DNA of 64,000 bases from Paenibacillus sophorae (GCF_018966525.1 NZ_CP076607.1:2604001-2668000), one strand, 5' to 3'; shown: positions 52,875-61,422, counted from the stretch's first letter. Numbers and translations are program-made. The notes: a model not told the origin generated them from the letters alone.

Positions 52875-54308
52875 ATGGAAAAGATCTCTAAGATTCAATT
52901 GCCGCAGTATTCCTTATACTCCTACCTTGAATACAGTCCTGATGCCATTTATATTTTGGACCTGAATAAAAAAGTGGTGTATGTAAATCCTTCTTTTATT
53001 AAATTGTACGGCTGGTCTAAAGATGATTTAAATGATATGAATTTTCCCCATATACCGTCTGAATTATATAATGAATGGGCTGGCAGTTTTCAGTATTTTG
53101 ACCAGAAGATAGAGGCTGTTACGCTGGATACGGTCAGAAAAAAACGGGATGGTGAACTGATCAGCATCAGCATTACGATCTCGCCGCTCATGGAGCCGGA
53201 TGGTTCAATAACCGCTTTCCTATGCCTTTCGAGAGATGTAACAGAAAATAAAGTGTCGGAGCAAAAATATTACCGCTTGTTCAACCAGGCAAATGATTCC
53301 ATATTTTTCTTTGAATATAATGATCAAGGAAAAGTCTCTAATTTTATCGATGTGAATGATACAGCTTGCCAAAAGCTTGGTTATTCCAGACAGGAGCTTC
53401 TCGCGAAGTCGCCGCCCGATATTGCGGACCCGGGTCTTGCGGATCAATTCGATTCAAGTTTCCGCTCCATTGTTCAAGGAAAGACGGCTTTTGTTGAAGG
53501 GATTCATGTGGCCAAAGATGGAACAAGAATTCCTGTCGAGATTAATTCAAAAATATTTAAGCTAAATAATAAGAACATGGTCATTTCTATAGTCCGTGAC
53601 CTTACGGAACGGAAGAGGACAGAGGAGTTATTAAGAAAGAGCGAGAGCTTTTCTCTGATTGGAGAGCTGTCAGCGGGAATTGCCCATGAAATCAGGAATC
53701 CGTTAACCAGTATAAGAGGGTTTGCTCAACTATTATTTTCTGAAACCGAATCCATTAGAGGTTATCGCGAGTTGGTCATATCCGAGGTGGACCGGATTAA
53801 TGCCATAATTGGGGAGCTGTTATTTCTTGCTAAACCGCAAAGCTCGGATCTAATCGATAAGGATCTCATCACCCTGCTTAGACAAACGATAACCTTGCTT
53901 AACGCCCAAGCGCATTTGACAGAGAATGAGATCGTCATGGAAACCAATCCCGGTAGTCTATACATAAGATGTGCTGAAAACAAGCTTAAACAGGTCTTTA
54001 TTAATATTCTGAAAAACGCCATTGAAGCGAGCCCAAAAGGAGCCGGAATTAAAGTTAAGGTTATCCGGAGGAAGCAATGTGTATTGGTTCGATTTTTGGA
54101 TCAGGGGAAGGGTATCCCCGCTGAGATTGTAAGCCAAATCGGTTCACCCTTTTTTACAACAAAGTCAGGGGGCACGGGACTCGGAATCATGATCAGCCAA
54201 AAAATTATACAGGATCATCATGGAACCCTTCATTTTGCCGCCAACAAGCCGAAAGGAACCATTGTTGAAATTATGCTGCCACTCAGCGTGAGCCAAAGTA
54301 TTGATTGA
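52875..54308 (+). CDS. Soluble PAS-PAS sensor histidine kinase, sporulation-kinase-like
   Basis: A 477-residue cytoplasmic kinase without transmembrane segments. Two PAS domains (~15-125 and ~130-255; PDAIYILDLNKKVVYVN, NDSIFFFEYNDQGKV), HisKA with His271 in IAHEIRNPLTSIRGF, and HATPase (LKQVFINILKNAIEAS, DQGKGIP, GTGLGIMISQKII). The H box and domain order resemble Kin-type sporulation kinases of Bacillus (KinA/KinE) that feed the Spo0A phosphorelay; no partner response regulator is adjacent, which agrees with that. TTACGGGAGTTAAGTCCT precedes ATG 52875. Signal sensed is unknown. Confidence 0.85.
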   Translation: MEKISKIQLPQYSLYSYLEYSPDAIYILDLNKKVVYVNPSFIKLYGWSKDDLNDMNFPHIPSELYNEWAGSFQYFDQKIEAVTLDTVRKKRDGELISISITISPLMEPDGSITAFLCLSRDVTENKVSEQKYYRLFNQANDSIFFFEYNDQGKVSNFIDVNDTACQKLGYSRQELLAKSPPDIADPGLADQFDSSFRSIVQGKTAFVEGIHVAKDGTRIPVEINSKIFKLNNKNMVISIVRDLTERKRTEELLRKSESFSLIGELSAGIAHEIRNPLTSIRGFAQLLFSETESIRGYRELVISEVDRINAIIGELLFLAKPQSSDLIDKDLITLLRQTITLLNAQAHLTENEIVMETNPGSLYIRCAENKLKQVFINILKNAIEASPKGAGIKVKVIRRKQCVLVRFLDQGKGIPAEIVSQIGSPFFTTKSGGTGLGIMISQKIIQDHHGTLHFAANKPKGTIVEIMLPLSVSQSID

Positions 54309-54397
54309 TCATTTGGCTTTAGAAGAAAGATCATTTCAATCATTGAATGATGTGGAGATATAGCTCTTTGTTCTTACAAATTTACAGCGGAGGGGTA

Positions 54398-55090
54398 ATG
54401 CCTATGGCTAAAACGTACTATGCAGAAGGCAGGCAGGTAGCGTATGTGGTTAGGGTACTTTTTATGCTCGGAGGTTTGGCGATTTACTTTAGCATACCCG
54501 GTCTGCATTGGGGATATTTCTTCGGAATTCTGATCAGCTCAGTGGTGCTGGGAGAAATATTCGGTGGCATATGGACCCGCAAACGGCGACAGGCTAAGAA
54601 AGCCAGAAAGAACACAGGGCCTAGTAGAACTGGTCAAGGTCTTGCTAGGGCCAAAGCTGACGTTCGCAGCACATCGACCAAGTCAAGCAATAAAAAGTTA
54701 ACGAATGCACAGATACTTAATGCAGATGTCCGAACATTGTCTGGTACCGATTTCGAGCGGCTGATGGAAATGTATTACATAGATCAAGGTTATAGTGTGC
54801 TGCGAGTCGGCGGTTCCGGCGACCACGAGGTGGATTTGATCTTGAAAGGTAAAGAAGGATATAAAATTGCCGTTCAGTGCAAACGCTGGAAACAGGATGT
54901 CGGGAATGACATTGTGCTGCGCCTTAAGGCTGGCAAGCAAGTTCATGGCTGCTACGATGCTTGGATCGTGACGACGAGCAATTTTACGAAGGCGGCGAAA
55001 GAGGCTGCGGATCGATTGAATATTAAATTGATTAATGGGTTATCGCTGGATGATAAGTTGAAGAGATGGAAAAATAAGCAGGTTGTATAA
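54398..55090 (+). CDS. Membrane-anchored Mrr-like restriction endonuclease-fold protein
   Basis: A 230-residue protein. Two adjacent hydrophobic helices (~14-34 and ~38-55) are followed by a Lys/Arg/Ser-rich linker (~60-105) and an Mrr_cat nuclease-fold domain (~108-225). The catalytic set is visible: FERLMEMYY, Asp146 in GDHEVDLIL (PD-type) and Gln160-x-Lys162 in VQCKRW. Such membrane Mrr-like proteins are common in Firmicutes, and function is unproven. ATG 54398 follows GCGGAGGGGTA; an earlier ATG at 54347 lacks a site. Stands alone 90 bases after the kinase gene. Confidence 0.85.
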   Translation: MPMAKTYYAEGRQVAYVVRVLFMLGGLAIYFSIPGLHWGYFFGILISSVVLGEIFGGIWTRKRRQAKKARKNTGPSRTGQGLARAKADVRSTSTKSSNKKLTNAQILNADVRTLSGTDFERLMEMYYIDQGYSVLRVGGSGDHEVDLILKGKEGYKIAVQCKRWKQDVGNDIVLRLKAGKQVHGCYDAWIVTTSNFTKAAKEAADRLNIKLINGLSLDDKLKRWKNKQVV

Positions 55091-55195
55091 GCTGCCAGCA
55101 AATATATATGAAGCACAATAAGATTAGTAACATCAACTTGTCTATCATTACCTAATGGTTCAGTTTATCATACGGGATTATGGAGGATTTAGATT

Positions 55196-56377
55196 ATGAG
55201 GAGATCTGTGATAAGTTTAATTATTGCTACACTTTTATTTGCCAATGCTGCTGAATTGACCATGGCTGAAAGCTATAAATCATTGCCGCAACCTGTGTGG
55301 TCGCAGAAACCAAATGCGGATTACATACCGGCTAGAAAAGATATTTTTTTTGTACCGGGAAGAGATACGCTTTATATTCATATAGGAGAAGAACGGGCCT
55401 CCGAGACCAAAGTTTGGTCACCCGACACACTGCGCGCAGTTGACCCGGTTACAGGGAAAATAAAATGGGTATTCTCCTTTGCCAAACCGGGTTATGGATG
55501 GCCGAGTACGGAAGATCCTTTTGTATATGCACCGGATGGTACAGTTTATGCATACTTTTCTTCAGAACATCTGCTCTATTCGGTAAGCCCTGAAGGAAAA
55601 GAAAAGTGGAGTAAAAAGCTGTCATCTGACATCCTATATAATGGTAAATTACATCTATTGTCGGATGGCACCTTAATCATAGCTGCTGAGAAGTCTACGA
55701 AAATTGGTTCCGAATCTGTTCAGTTTATCGGTTTCGATAAAAATGGGAAACAAAGATTTAATAAAGTAATTGCCGGCAAGCTTAGGACTGTGACGAAGAC
55801 ACAGCTTGTTGTAGAAGTGCCTACTAAAGAAAAAGAAAGCCAGAAAGTTGAAGTGTTTAGTTCATCCTTACGGCGAGCATTTCAGTACACATTTCCAAAA
55901 GGCGCATATGTTAACTTCTATACAACTTTTGCATTGTCGGACGGAACAATTATTTTCTCGGTAACTCCCAAACCCAAAACAACAAAACTGATTGCCTTAT
56001 CACCAAGCGGAAAAGTGATTTGGGGCAGGTCAATTGAGCAGCTTGGATTTGCTTTTCAGGCAGGATCAGGCTATATGGTATTTAATTATAAATCAAAAAA
56101 ATTGAGCTATTTTAATCAGAAAGGATTGGTCAGTGAACGTATCTTGTCGGATTTCACCATGCTGGAGGGAGATTCACTGCCCAGTGCCTATATAACAGCT
56201 GACGGCAAACTCTTTGTTGATCTTCTAAACCAACAATATGTTTTGGACCCTGAGACACTCTCTACGATTAACGAATTCAAGCTTGGTGTCGAAGGATATA
56301 TTTTGGATTATCGAAATAATAGTGTTGTAGTTTACTATTGGGAAGAAAACAGAATTTCCAAGCATGTATTGAAGTAA
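55196..56377 (+). CDS. Exported PQQ-like beta-propeller protein, unknown function
   Basis: A 393-residue protein with an N-terminal signal peptide (~1-24, ANAAELTMA cut region). Several propeller-blade repeats follow, e.g. LRAVDPVTGKIKWVFSFA, LYSVSPEGKEKWSKKL, FIGFDKNGKQRFNKV and LIALSPSGKVIWG. These G-x-x-x-W patterns are PQQ-binding-like blade signatures, though PQQ binding is unlikely. AT-rich coding and codon use unlike the first 46 kb. ATTATGGAGGATTTAGATT precedes the ATG. Could scaffold extracellular protein contacts; nothing more can be said. Confidence 0.75.
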   Translation: MRRSVISLIIATLLFANAAELTMAESYKSLPQPVWSQKPNADYIPARKDIFFVPGRDTLYIHIGEERASETKVWSPDTLRAVDPVTGKIKWVFSFAKPGYGWPSTEDPFVYAPDGTVYAYFSSEHLLYSVSPEGKEKWSKKLSSDILYNGKLHLLSDGTLIIAAEKSTKIGSESVQFIGFDKNGKQRFNKVIAGKLRTVTKTQLVVEVPTKEKESQKVEVFSSSLRRAFQYTFPKGAYVNFYTTFALSDGTIIFSVTPKPKTTKLIALSPSGKVIWGRSIEQLGFAFQAGSGYMVFNYKSKKLSYFNQKGLVSERILSDFTMLEGDSLPSAYITADGKLFVDLLNQQYVLDPETLSTINEFKLGVEGYILDYRNNSVVVYYWEENRISKHVLK

Positions 56378-56477
56378 TTTAGGTACCTAAACAGAATATG
56401 TAACAGACCAATAAGGGCTACGGAACTTAATTTGAATTTATTTAAGGATAGTGTCGCTCACTGCCACGCTAGAGTCT

Positions 56478-56508
56478 AATGAGGTCAGGGGGGATCCTCC
56501 TAGCTCCA
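56478..56508 (+). repeat. Degenerate tRNA-Ala 3' fragment (copy 3)
   Basis: AATGAGGTCAGGGG then GGATCCTCCTAG and CTCCA match the T-arm and acceptor end of copy 2, with several bases lost. It shares the ATCCTCC variant of copy 2, not the parent ATCCCCC. Confidence 0.7.
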
Positions 56509-56718
56509 TTCATGAGAAGCGGCTGGACACTTTGGTTGTTCAGCCACTTTCTAAGGACGGCAGCTGAAAAGAATTACGGGCAGAAGCAGACCAATGTATT
56601 CATGCTGCTTATTTCCAGATCTTTGGTAGGCATAATAGGGACGCGACAAATTTGGTCAAGAGGGAGAATTGAGATGTCCATTAAATACACTCACCCCAGA
56701 CTCCACCACAATGATTTT

Positions 56719-56747
56719 AAAGACCTTCCGAATGCGGAGGTCTTTTT
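56719..56747 (+). terminator. Intrinsic terminator without an evident upstream gene
   Basis: AAAGACCTTCC, GAATGC loop, GGAGGTCTTT then TTG. The transcript it ends is not clear. Confidence 0.75.
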
Positions 56748-56978
56748 GTTTTATACAAAGCCTTTTGACCCTGTCTAAGGAGTGTGAAATATCAGAGATT
56801 AAAATTAAAGGAAAATCCTTATTCTTAAGTATAATACAGTGGCTAACGGCGTTCATATTCCTTGATTAATGTATGTAAAATAACGAAATAATTCTGTAAA
56901 CTGAACTCACTTAAGCGATTGCTCGCTTGGCAGTGGAATCATGAATCCACAGAAACAGTAACCAGGAGGTGTTTGATA

Positions 56979-58190
56979 TTGAGTCCTAATCTGACTTCAG
57001 CCACGCAAAGTGCCCCGAGCGCTGCTACTTCTGAGCGTCTTCCATGGGCAGGATTACTAGCCCTTGCGATGGCCGGATTTATTTGCATCCTCACAGAGAC
57101 ACTTCCAGCCGGTTTGCTTCCCCAGATCGGCGAGGGGCTTGGCGTCTCGGAGGCTATCGCGGGTCAACTCGTCACGTTGTATGCTGCTGGCTCCCTGCTC
57201 GCCGCAATTCCTTTAACAACTGCAACACGAGGGTGGAGAAGGAGGCCGCTGCTGTTGCTGTGCATTATTGGTTTTCTCTTGTTTAACAGCGTTACAGCAC
57301 TATCCACTAGCTACACGCTGACGCTGGTTGCCCGTTTCTTGGCTGGTGTATCTGCAGGTGTCTTGTGGGGGATGACAGCAGGCTATGCTCGGCGTATGGT
57401 GCCGGATGTCCTTAAAGGCCGGGCCGTGGCGGTGGCAATGGTCGGCACGCCGCTCGCACTGGCGCTTGGTGTTCCAGCCGGAACATTTCTCGGCGTTCTT
57501 GTTGGCTGGCGCTCCATTTTTGCAATCATGTCCCTGCTGGCGGTGCTGCTCGTTGCCTGGGTACTCTGGAAGATGCCGGACTTCCCCGGACAGGCCGCTG
57601 CCAAGAGACTCCCCCTCCGTAAAGTCATCATCTTGCCGGGGGTGCGGCCCATATTGTTTGTTGTCCTGGCCTGGGTGCTGTCACATAACATTTTGTACAC
57701 TTATATTGCACCTTACCTTGCCCAGGCCGGTCTCGGTGGTCGCGTTGACATGATGCTGCTTATTTTCGGTATTGCCTCGGTTATTGGGATCTGGCTAACC
57801 GGACTATGGATTGATCGTATGCAGCGTTTATTGGTAATGATCAGCCTCGCGGCTTTCGCAGTAGCATCCCTTCTGCTCGGCATAAGCAGTCAGCCCGCTG
57901 TGATATATTTAGTGGTGCCTGTCTGGGGGCTTGCGTTCGGCGGAGCGGCAACACTGCTGCAGACGGCAATAGCTGAAGCCGCTGGCGATAGTGCGGATGT
58001 GGCTCAATCGATGTTGGTGACAGCATGGAATCTGGCCATCGGCGCGGGCGGGTTAATTGGCGCTGTTTTACTCGAAACCCTAGGCGTTAGATCCTTTCCG
58101 TGGGCTTTGTTTACGCTGCTTCTCCTTGCACTGCTCGTTGTGTGGCGGGCGAAAGAACACGGATTTCCTTATGCCTCTTCGAGAGAATGA
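56979..58190 (+). CDS. MFS transporter, AraJ/Bcr-like DHA1 efflux type
   Basis: A 403-residue 12-helix transporter. TM1 carries GFICILTETLPAGLLPQIGEGL (quoted in part: LTETLPAGLLPQI), the sign of the AraJ/YdhP sugar- and drug-efflux branch of DHA1. Motif A-like loop TATRGWRRRPLL (~79-90) and a motif C-like Gly-rich TM5 are present. TTG 56979 is the start: AGGAGGTG is 7 bases before it; an upstream in-frame ATG at 56919 has no site. Its end overlaps the convergent Lrp gene by 22 bases. Substrate unknown. Confidence 0.85.
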   Translation: MSPNLTSATQSAPSAATSERLPWAGLLALAMAGFICILTETLPAGLLPQIGEGLGVSEAIAGQLVTLYAAGSLLAAIPLTTATRGWRRRPLLLLCIIGFLLFNSVTALSTSYTLTLVARFLAGVSAGVLWGMTAGYARRMVPDVLKGRAVAVAMVGTPLALALGVPAGTFLGVLVGWRSIFAIMSLLAVLLVAWVLWKMPDFPGQAAAKRLPLRKVIILPGVRPILFVVLAWVLSHNILYTYIAPYLAQAGLGGRVDMMLLIFGIASVIGIWLTGLWIDRMQRLLVMISLAAFAVASLLLGISSQPAVIYLVVPVWGLAFGGAATLLQTAIAEAAGDSADVAQSMLVTAWNLAIGAGGLIGAVLLETLGVRSFPWALFTLLLLALLVVWRAKEHGFPYASSRE

Positions 58191-58609
58191 ATGAGAAATT
58201 TATGATCGATCGGTGAAGACATGACAATCAGGATCGTATAGGTTCCATACTTATCGCACTGATTGCCAAACTCTTCGAGAGCGCTTGTAGAGTCGGTCAT
58301 TACTTTTAATAAATAATTGTGTTCTCCGCTTATGCGGTGGCACTCGGCAACATGGGGAGATGAACGGACGAAATCAAGAAAGGCATAGCAGTCTCTAGTC
58401 CGAAACAACATATAGGCTGCTGCGTGCTTTCCAATTTTCTCAGGATTGATGATGGTGCGATACTCTTCGATAACGCCTTTTTCTTCCATTCGTCTTACTC
58501 TTTCCGTTACAGCAGGTTGGGATAGACCCACGCTTTTACCCAGCTCTGTCATTGAAATTCTTGCCTGATTTTGAAGATGGAAGAGGATTTGTTTGTCTAC
58601 ATGATCCAC
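58169..58609 (-). CDS. Lrp/AsnC family transcriptional regulator
   Basis: A 146-residue regulator: N-terminal HTH (MDHVDKQILFHLQNQARISM ... GLSQPAVTERVRRMEEKGVI, ~1-50) and the C-terminal RAM/AsnC effector domain (~65-146). Lrp-type proteins respond to amino acids. ATG 58609 is followed upstream by AAAGGAGGCGC. Overlaps the MFS gene tail to tail, and is divergent (145-base gap) from the serine hydrolase gene, which it may control along with itself. Confidence 0.9.
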   Translation of the reverse strand: MDHVDKQILFHLQNQARISMTELGKSVGLSQPAVTERVRRMEEKGVIEEYRTIINPEKIGKHAAAYMLFRTRDCYAFLDFVRSSPHVAECHRISGEHNYLLKVMTDSTSALEEFGNQCDKYGTYTILIVMSSPIDHKFLIHSLEEA

Positions 58610-58754
58610 TCTGCATGCGCCTCCTTTAAATTAAAGGTATTTCAAAGAGAATTTGTTTTATTACTTTGTATAATCATCATAATGTATTGATTGTGATATG
58701 TAAAATAAACGATTTGATTTAATTATACAGAAACATTAGAAAGGGTGGCTGCCA

Positions 58755-59933
58755 TTGAGCAGATATGATCTGGAAAAGAGAGAGAGCGAAGATTTACAAG
58801 CACGTATTGATGAAGTCATTGACCGTACACTTGCCGAAAAAAGGTTGGTTGGTACTGTTGTCCAAGTTACGCTTAACGGAACGCCATGTTATAGCCGCGC
58901 TGCCGGATATGCGGACCGCGAACAAAACCGGTTCATGCAGGAAAATACGTTATTCCGCCTTGCTTCCGTATCCAAACCGATCGTTTCAACAGCTGCCCTG
59001 GTGCTAGTATCACAAGGACGCCTGAAGTTGGACGACCGTGTGGACAAATGGCTGCCCGAGTTTCGCCCCCGTTTGCCAGGCGGTGAATTTGCTGCTATTA
59101 CCATCCGGCATTTGTTGACTCACACGGCAGGGCTGACCTATCGTTTCTTCCAGAAGGAACATGATTCATACGAGAATGCCGGAGTATCGGACGGTATGGA
59201 TCAAGCTGGCATTTCATTGGAAGAAAATATGCGCCGTATTGCTTCCGCACCGCTCCTCTATATGCCGGGTACCCAGTGGAAGTATTCCATTGCAACGGAT
59301 GTACTGGGTGCAGTCATCGCCAGATCTGCCGATACCACGCTAAACGAAGCGGTACGTACTCTGGTGACCGAGCCGCTTGGCATGAAGGATACCGCGTTTA
59401 TTGCGGTCGATCCCTCAAGGCTTTCTGCGGCCTATGCGAACGATCTTCCCGAGCCGCGTCGATTGCTTGATTTTGACCAAATTCCATTTATAGAGGGTAC
59501 TTCGGGTTTCCGGCTCGCTCCCGGCAGGGCGCTTGATGATACGGCATATCCGTCAGGAGGCGCTGGCATGGTTGGCAGTGCGGGCGACTTTATGCGGCTG
59601 TTGGAAACGTTGCGAAAAGGCGGAGCGCCTCTATTACCGGAGAGCCTGGTTAGAGAAATGACTACCAACCAGATTGGCGATCTTCCAATGGCCTTCTGGC
59701 CAGGGCGTGGATTCGGGCTGGGGTTTACCGTGCTGAAAGATCCGGCGGCCGCTCAAACTTCCGAATCGCCGGGAACTTGGCGCATGGGTGGGACTTATGG
59801 TCATTCCTGGTTCGTTGATCCTGTCAAGCAAATAAGCGTCGTGGCGTTTACCAATACTGCCCTGGAAGGAATGTCGGGCCAGTTTACGACAGATCTATGC
59901 GAAGCTGTTTATGATGGACTTGGGAAGTCATAA
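58755..59933 (+). CDS. Serine hydrolase, class C beta-lactamase family
   Basis: A 392-residue penicillin-binding-protein/beta-lactamase-like serine hydrolase. Active-site Ser-x-x-Lys is ASVSKP (~70-75), the Tyr motif is YSIAT (~residue 178; usually Y-x-N, here Ile in place of Asn) and a late GGTYGHSW block (~339) stands for the K/H-T/S-G triad. No signal peptide, so it probably acts in the cytoplasm as an esterase or peptidase rather than a secreted beta-lactamase. TTG 58755 with AAAGGGTGGC before it is the start. Divergent from an Lrp regulator. Confidence 0.85.
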   Translation: MSRYDLEKRESEDLQARIDEVIDRTLAEKRLVGTVVQVTLNGTPCYSRAAGYADREQNRFMQENTLFRLASVSKPIVSTAALVLVSQGRLKLDDRVDKWLPEFRPRLPGGEFAAITIRHLLTHTAGLTYRFFQKEHDSYENAGVSDGMDQAGISLEENMRRIASAPLLYMPGTQWKYSIATDVLGAVIARSADTTLNEAVRTLVTEPLGMKDTAFIAVDPSRLSAAYANDLPEPRRLLDFDQIPFIEGTSGFRLAPGRALDDTAYPSGGAGMVGSAGDFMRLLETLRKGGAPLLPESLVREMTTNQIGDLPMAFWPGRGFGLGFTVLKDPAAAQTSESPGTWRMGGTYGHSWFVDPVKQISVVAFTNTALEGMSGQFTTDLCEAVYDGLGKS

Positions 59934-59994
59934 GGCGGGTTTGAAAGCGGAGCGAAGGGTAAGTGCTATTATCAGCGTGAATTAATGAAGAAGT

Positions 59995-60058
59995 GGGGCA
60001 GTGCCCCTGACCATTGGCCTGACCGAATCGCTGGCAGCGATTCGGTCAGGGTTCGATT
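59995..60058 (+). repeat. tRNA-Ala-derived repeat converted to a perfect palindrome (copy 4)
   Basis: Two adjacent inverted repeats: GGGGCA-G-TGCCCC (59995-60007) and a 16-base-arm palindrome 60018-60050 centred on G60034, built round the tRNA anticodon arm ATCGCTGGCAGCGAT. It ends GGTCAGGGTTCGATT like the tRNA T arm. Copy 2 has the same GGGCAGTGCCCC lead. No T tail. Confidence 0.85.
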
Positions 60059-60061
60059 ACT

Positions 60062-60874
60062 TTAGATTGCGATAAAAGGTTTGATGCTCTCTTTCAGCGT
60101 AGATACCGGGCGGCCCAATAGCTGCTTCAGATCGCCCGAGGTTGAGGAAGTATCGATTTGGCTTAAAAAACTGTAAATCCAATTTTGAATCTGGGAGTCT
60201 TGACACAAGGAAATCGGTTTGCCTGCAAGATCGGATAGGGCCGCAGCCAGCTCTCTGAAGGTCCATGCGGCCGGGGCGGTGAGCTCATAGATTTTATTTT
60301 CATGGCCATGTCCGGAAAGAACTGCTGCAATGGCTGTGGCGAGATCAAGTCGGGTAACGGAGTTGAATTTCCAATCTCCCGGGTAAACGTTGAGTTTACC
60401 GTTAGCAATTGCGGCGTTGAGATCGAGCGTTCCTACAAAATCCATAAACAAGCCATTACGAAGAAAAGTATAAGGAATTCCGGTTGTACGAATCCCATGT
60501 TCAGTAGCTAAGTGCAGATGAGAAAGGGGGGCTGTACCATTTTCAGGAAAGGCGAAACTCGTATATAAAAAATGGCCAACTTTCGATCTTTTTGCCGATT
60601 CTATGACCTGGGCATGTTGGCGTAAACGAATGGTATCATCGTGATGCGGGCTTGAAATCAATAGCAACCGGGATGCTCCTGCAAATGCTTGCTCAAGGGA
60701 GTCAGGCTGGTCGTAGTCGCAAATACGAACTGAAATTCCCCGTTCCTCAAAGTGTTTCCCGGTCTCAACACGGCGAACACAAGCAACGATTCGGTTGGCT
60801 GGAACGTGTTGAAGAAGCTGATCTATAATCAAATTTCCTAACTTCCCACTGGCTCCTGTTATAACAATAGACAC
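60062..60874 (-). CDS. NmrA/QorB-like NAD(P)H-binding atypical SDR
   Basis: A 270-residue Rossmann protein starting SIVITGASGKLGNLIIDQL (GASGxLG cofactor loop ~7-12). It lacks the classical YxxxK in the usual place, in line with the NmrA/QorB group that includes redox sensors and quinone reductases. Also visible: LISSPHHDD (~73) and YTFLRNGLFMDF (~125). GTG 60874 is the start, with AAAGG ~10 bases upstream. The palindrome TAGTTAAG-N2-CTTAACTA 30 bases upstream (60904) also precedes the neighbouring marR, so the two are likely co-regulated. Confidence 0.85.
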   Translation of the reverse strand: MSIVITGASGKLGNLIIDQLLQHVPANRIVACVRRVETGKHFEERGISVRICDYDQPDSLEQAFAGASRLLLISSPHHDDTIRLRQHAQVIESAKRSKVGHFLYTSFAFPENGTAPLSHLHLATEHGIRTTGIPYTFLRNGLFMDFVGTLDLNAAIANGKLNVYPGDWKFNSVTRLDLATAIAAVLSGHGHENKIYELTAPAAWTFRELAAALSDLAGKPISLCQDSQIQNWIYSFLSQIDTSSTSGDLKQLLGRPVSTLKESIKPFIAI

Positions 60875-60903
60875 TGAAATTCAACCTTTCTGATGAGAGA
60901 TTT

Positions 60904-60921
60904 TAGTTAAGGGCTTAACTA
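60904..60921. promoter_or_regulatory. MarR operator candidate, copy 1 (before the NmrA-like gene)
   Basis: TAGTTAAG-GG-CTTAACTA, perfect 8-base arms, lying between the MarR stop and the NmrA start (minus strand). Confidence 0.75.
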
Positions 60922-60939
60922 AATAGGCGAAAAGCAACA

Positions 60940-61386
60940 TTACGCCCTTTTTAATTTGTGGAGTAAGGCAAGAAGTTGATTCAATTCCTGCTCATTTAGC
61001 ACTTGCATTTTTTTCGCAATCTGTTGCCGATTCTCGGGTAAGTGCTGCAGTAAAAGACTTTGGCCTTCGCTTGTAATCGTAATGACCGATTTTCGGCCGT
61101 CCTTGGGATGGTGATCCCGGCGAATAAATCCTTCATTCTCCAAAGGACTGAGCAGTAGACTAATATTCGATTTGGTTACACCGATTTTTTGTGCGAGCTT
61201 CGAGGGAAGTAGGGTACCACCTTCCTTCATAAGTTCAACCAAAATCCGTATTCTGGCTCCATTCAACCCTTGGGCTTGCCAGTATTTTTCTGAAACATCG
61301 ACTAACTTTGCCGTTGTTTCCACCAGTGCGAAGAAAACCTGGTTATGGAGCGGTAAATCAAGCACGTAATTTTGCAGGTCCTTCAT
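60940..61386 (-). CDS. MarR family transcriptional regulator (HxlR/YusO-like region)
   Basis: A 148-residue winged-helix MarR: dimer helix, HTH PSKLAQKIGVTKSNISLLLS (~58-77), wing HHPKDGRKSVITIT (~88-101) with the conserved D-G-R-K, and a basic C-terminal helix LLHKLKRA. ATG 61386 is chosen over GTG 61395 on spacing from AAGGA. It carries its own operator-like palindrome (61405) and a second at 60904 before the downstream NmrA-like gene, so autoregulation and control of that gene are likely. Confidence 0.9.
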   Translation of the reverse strand: MKDLQNYVLDLPLHNQVFFALVETTAKLVDVSEKYWQAQGLNGARIRILVELMKEGGTLLPSKLAQKIGVTKSNISLLLSPLENEGFIRRDHHPKDGRKSVITITSEGQSLLLQHLPENRQQIAKKMQVLNEQELNQLLALLHKLKRA

Positions 61387-61404
61387 ACAGCTCACATCCT
61401 TATA

Positions 61405-61422
61405 TAGTTAAGTGCTTAACTA
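61405..61422. promoter_or_regulatory. MarR operator candidate, copy 2 (before marR)
   Basis: TAGTTAAG-TG-CTTAACTA, identical arms to the copy at 60904, located 19 bases upstream of the marR start. Confidence 0.75.

Larger units (their letters stand above)
56378..56978. other. 600-base gap with degenerate tRNA-Ala copy and a terminator
   Basis: Contains the damaged tRNA-Ala copy at 56478-56508, a hairpin GGCTGGACAC...GTTCAGCC (56521-56547) resembling that at 51166, and the terminator at 56719. Short open frames inside show no recognisable protein and have no good ribosome site. Confidence 0.5.

Noticed and set aside
56479..56869. Short frames in the 56.4-56.9 kb gap
   Set aside because: They run across the degenerate tRNA fragment and a terminator, with no coding signature.
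58755..59933. Calling the serine hydrolase a beta-lactamase resistance gene
   Set aside because: It has no signal peptide and the Tyr motif lacks the usual Asn; most such proteins are esterases or peptidases.
59995..60058. Reading the palindrome as part of a CRISPR array
   Set aside because: The related copies are 4-5 kb apart with whole genes between them, no regular spacers and no cas genes.
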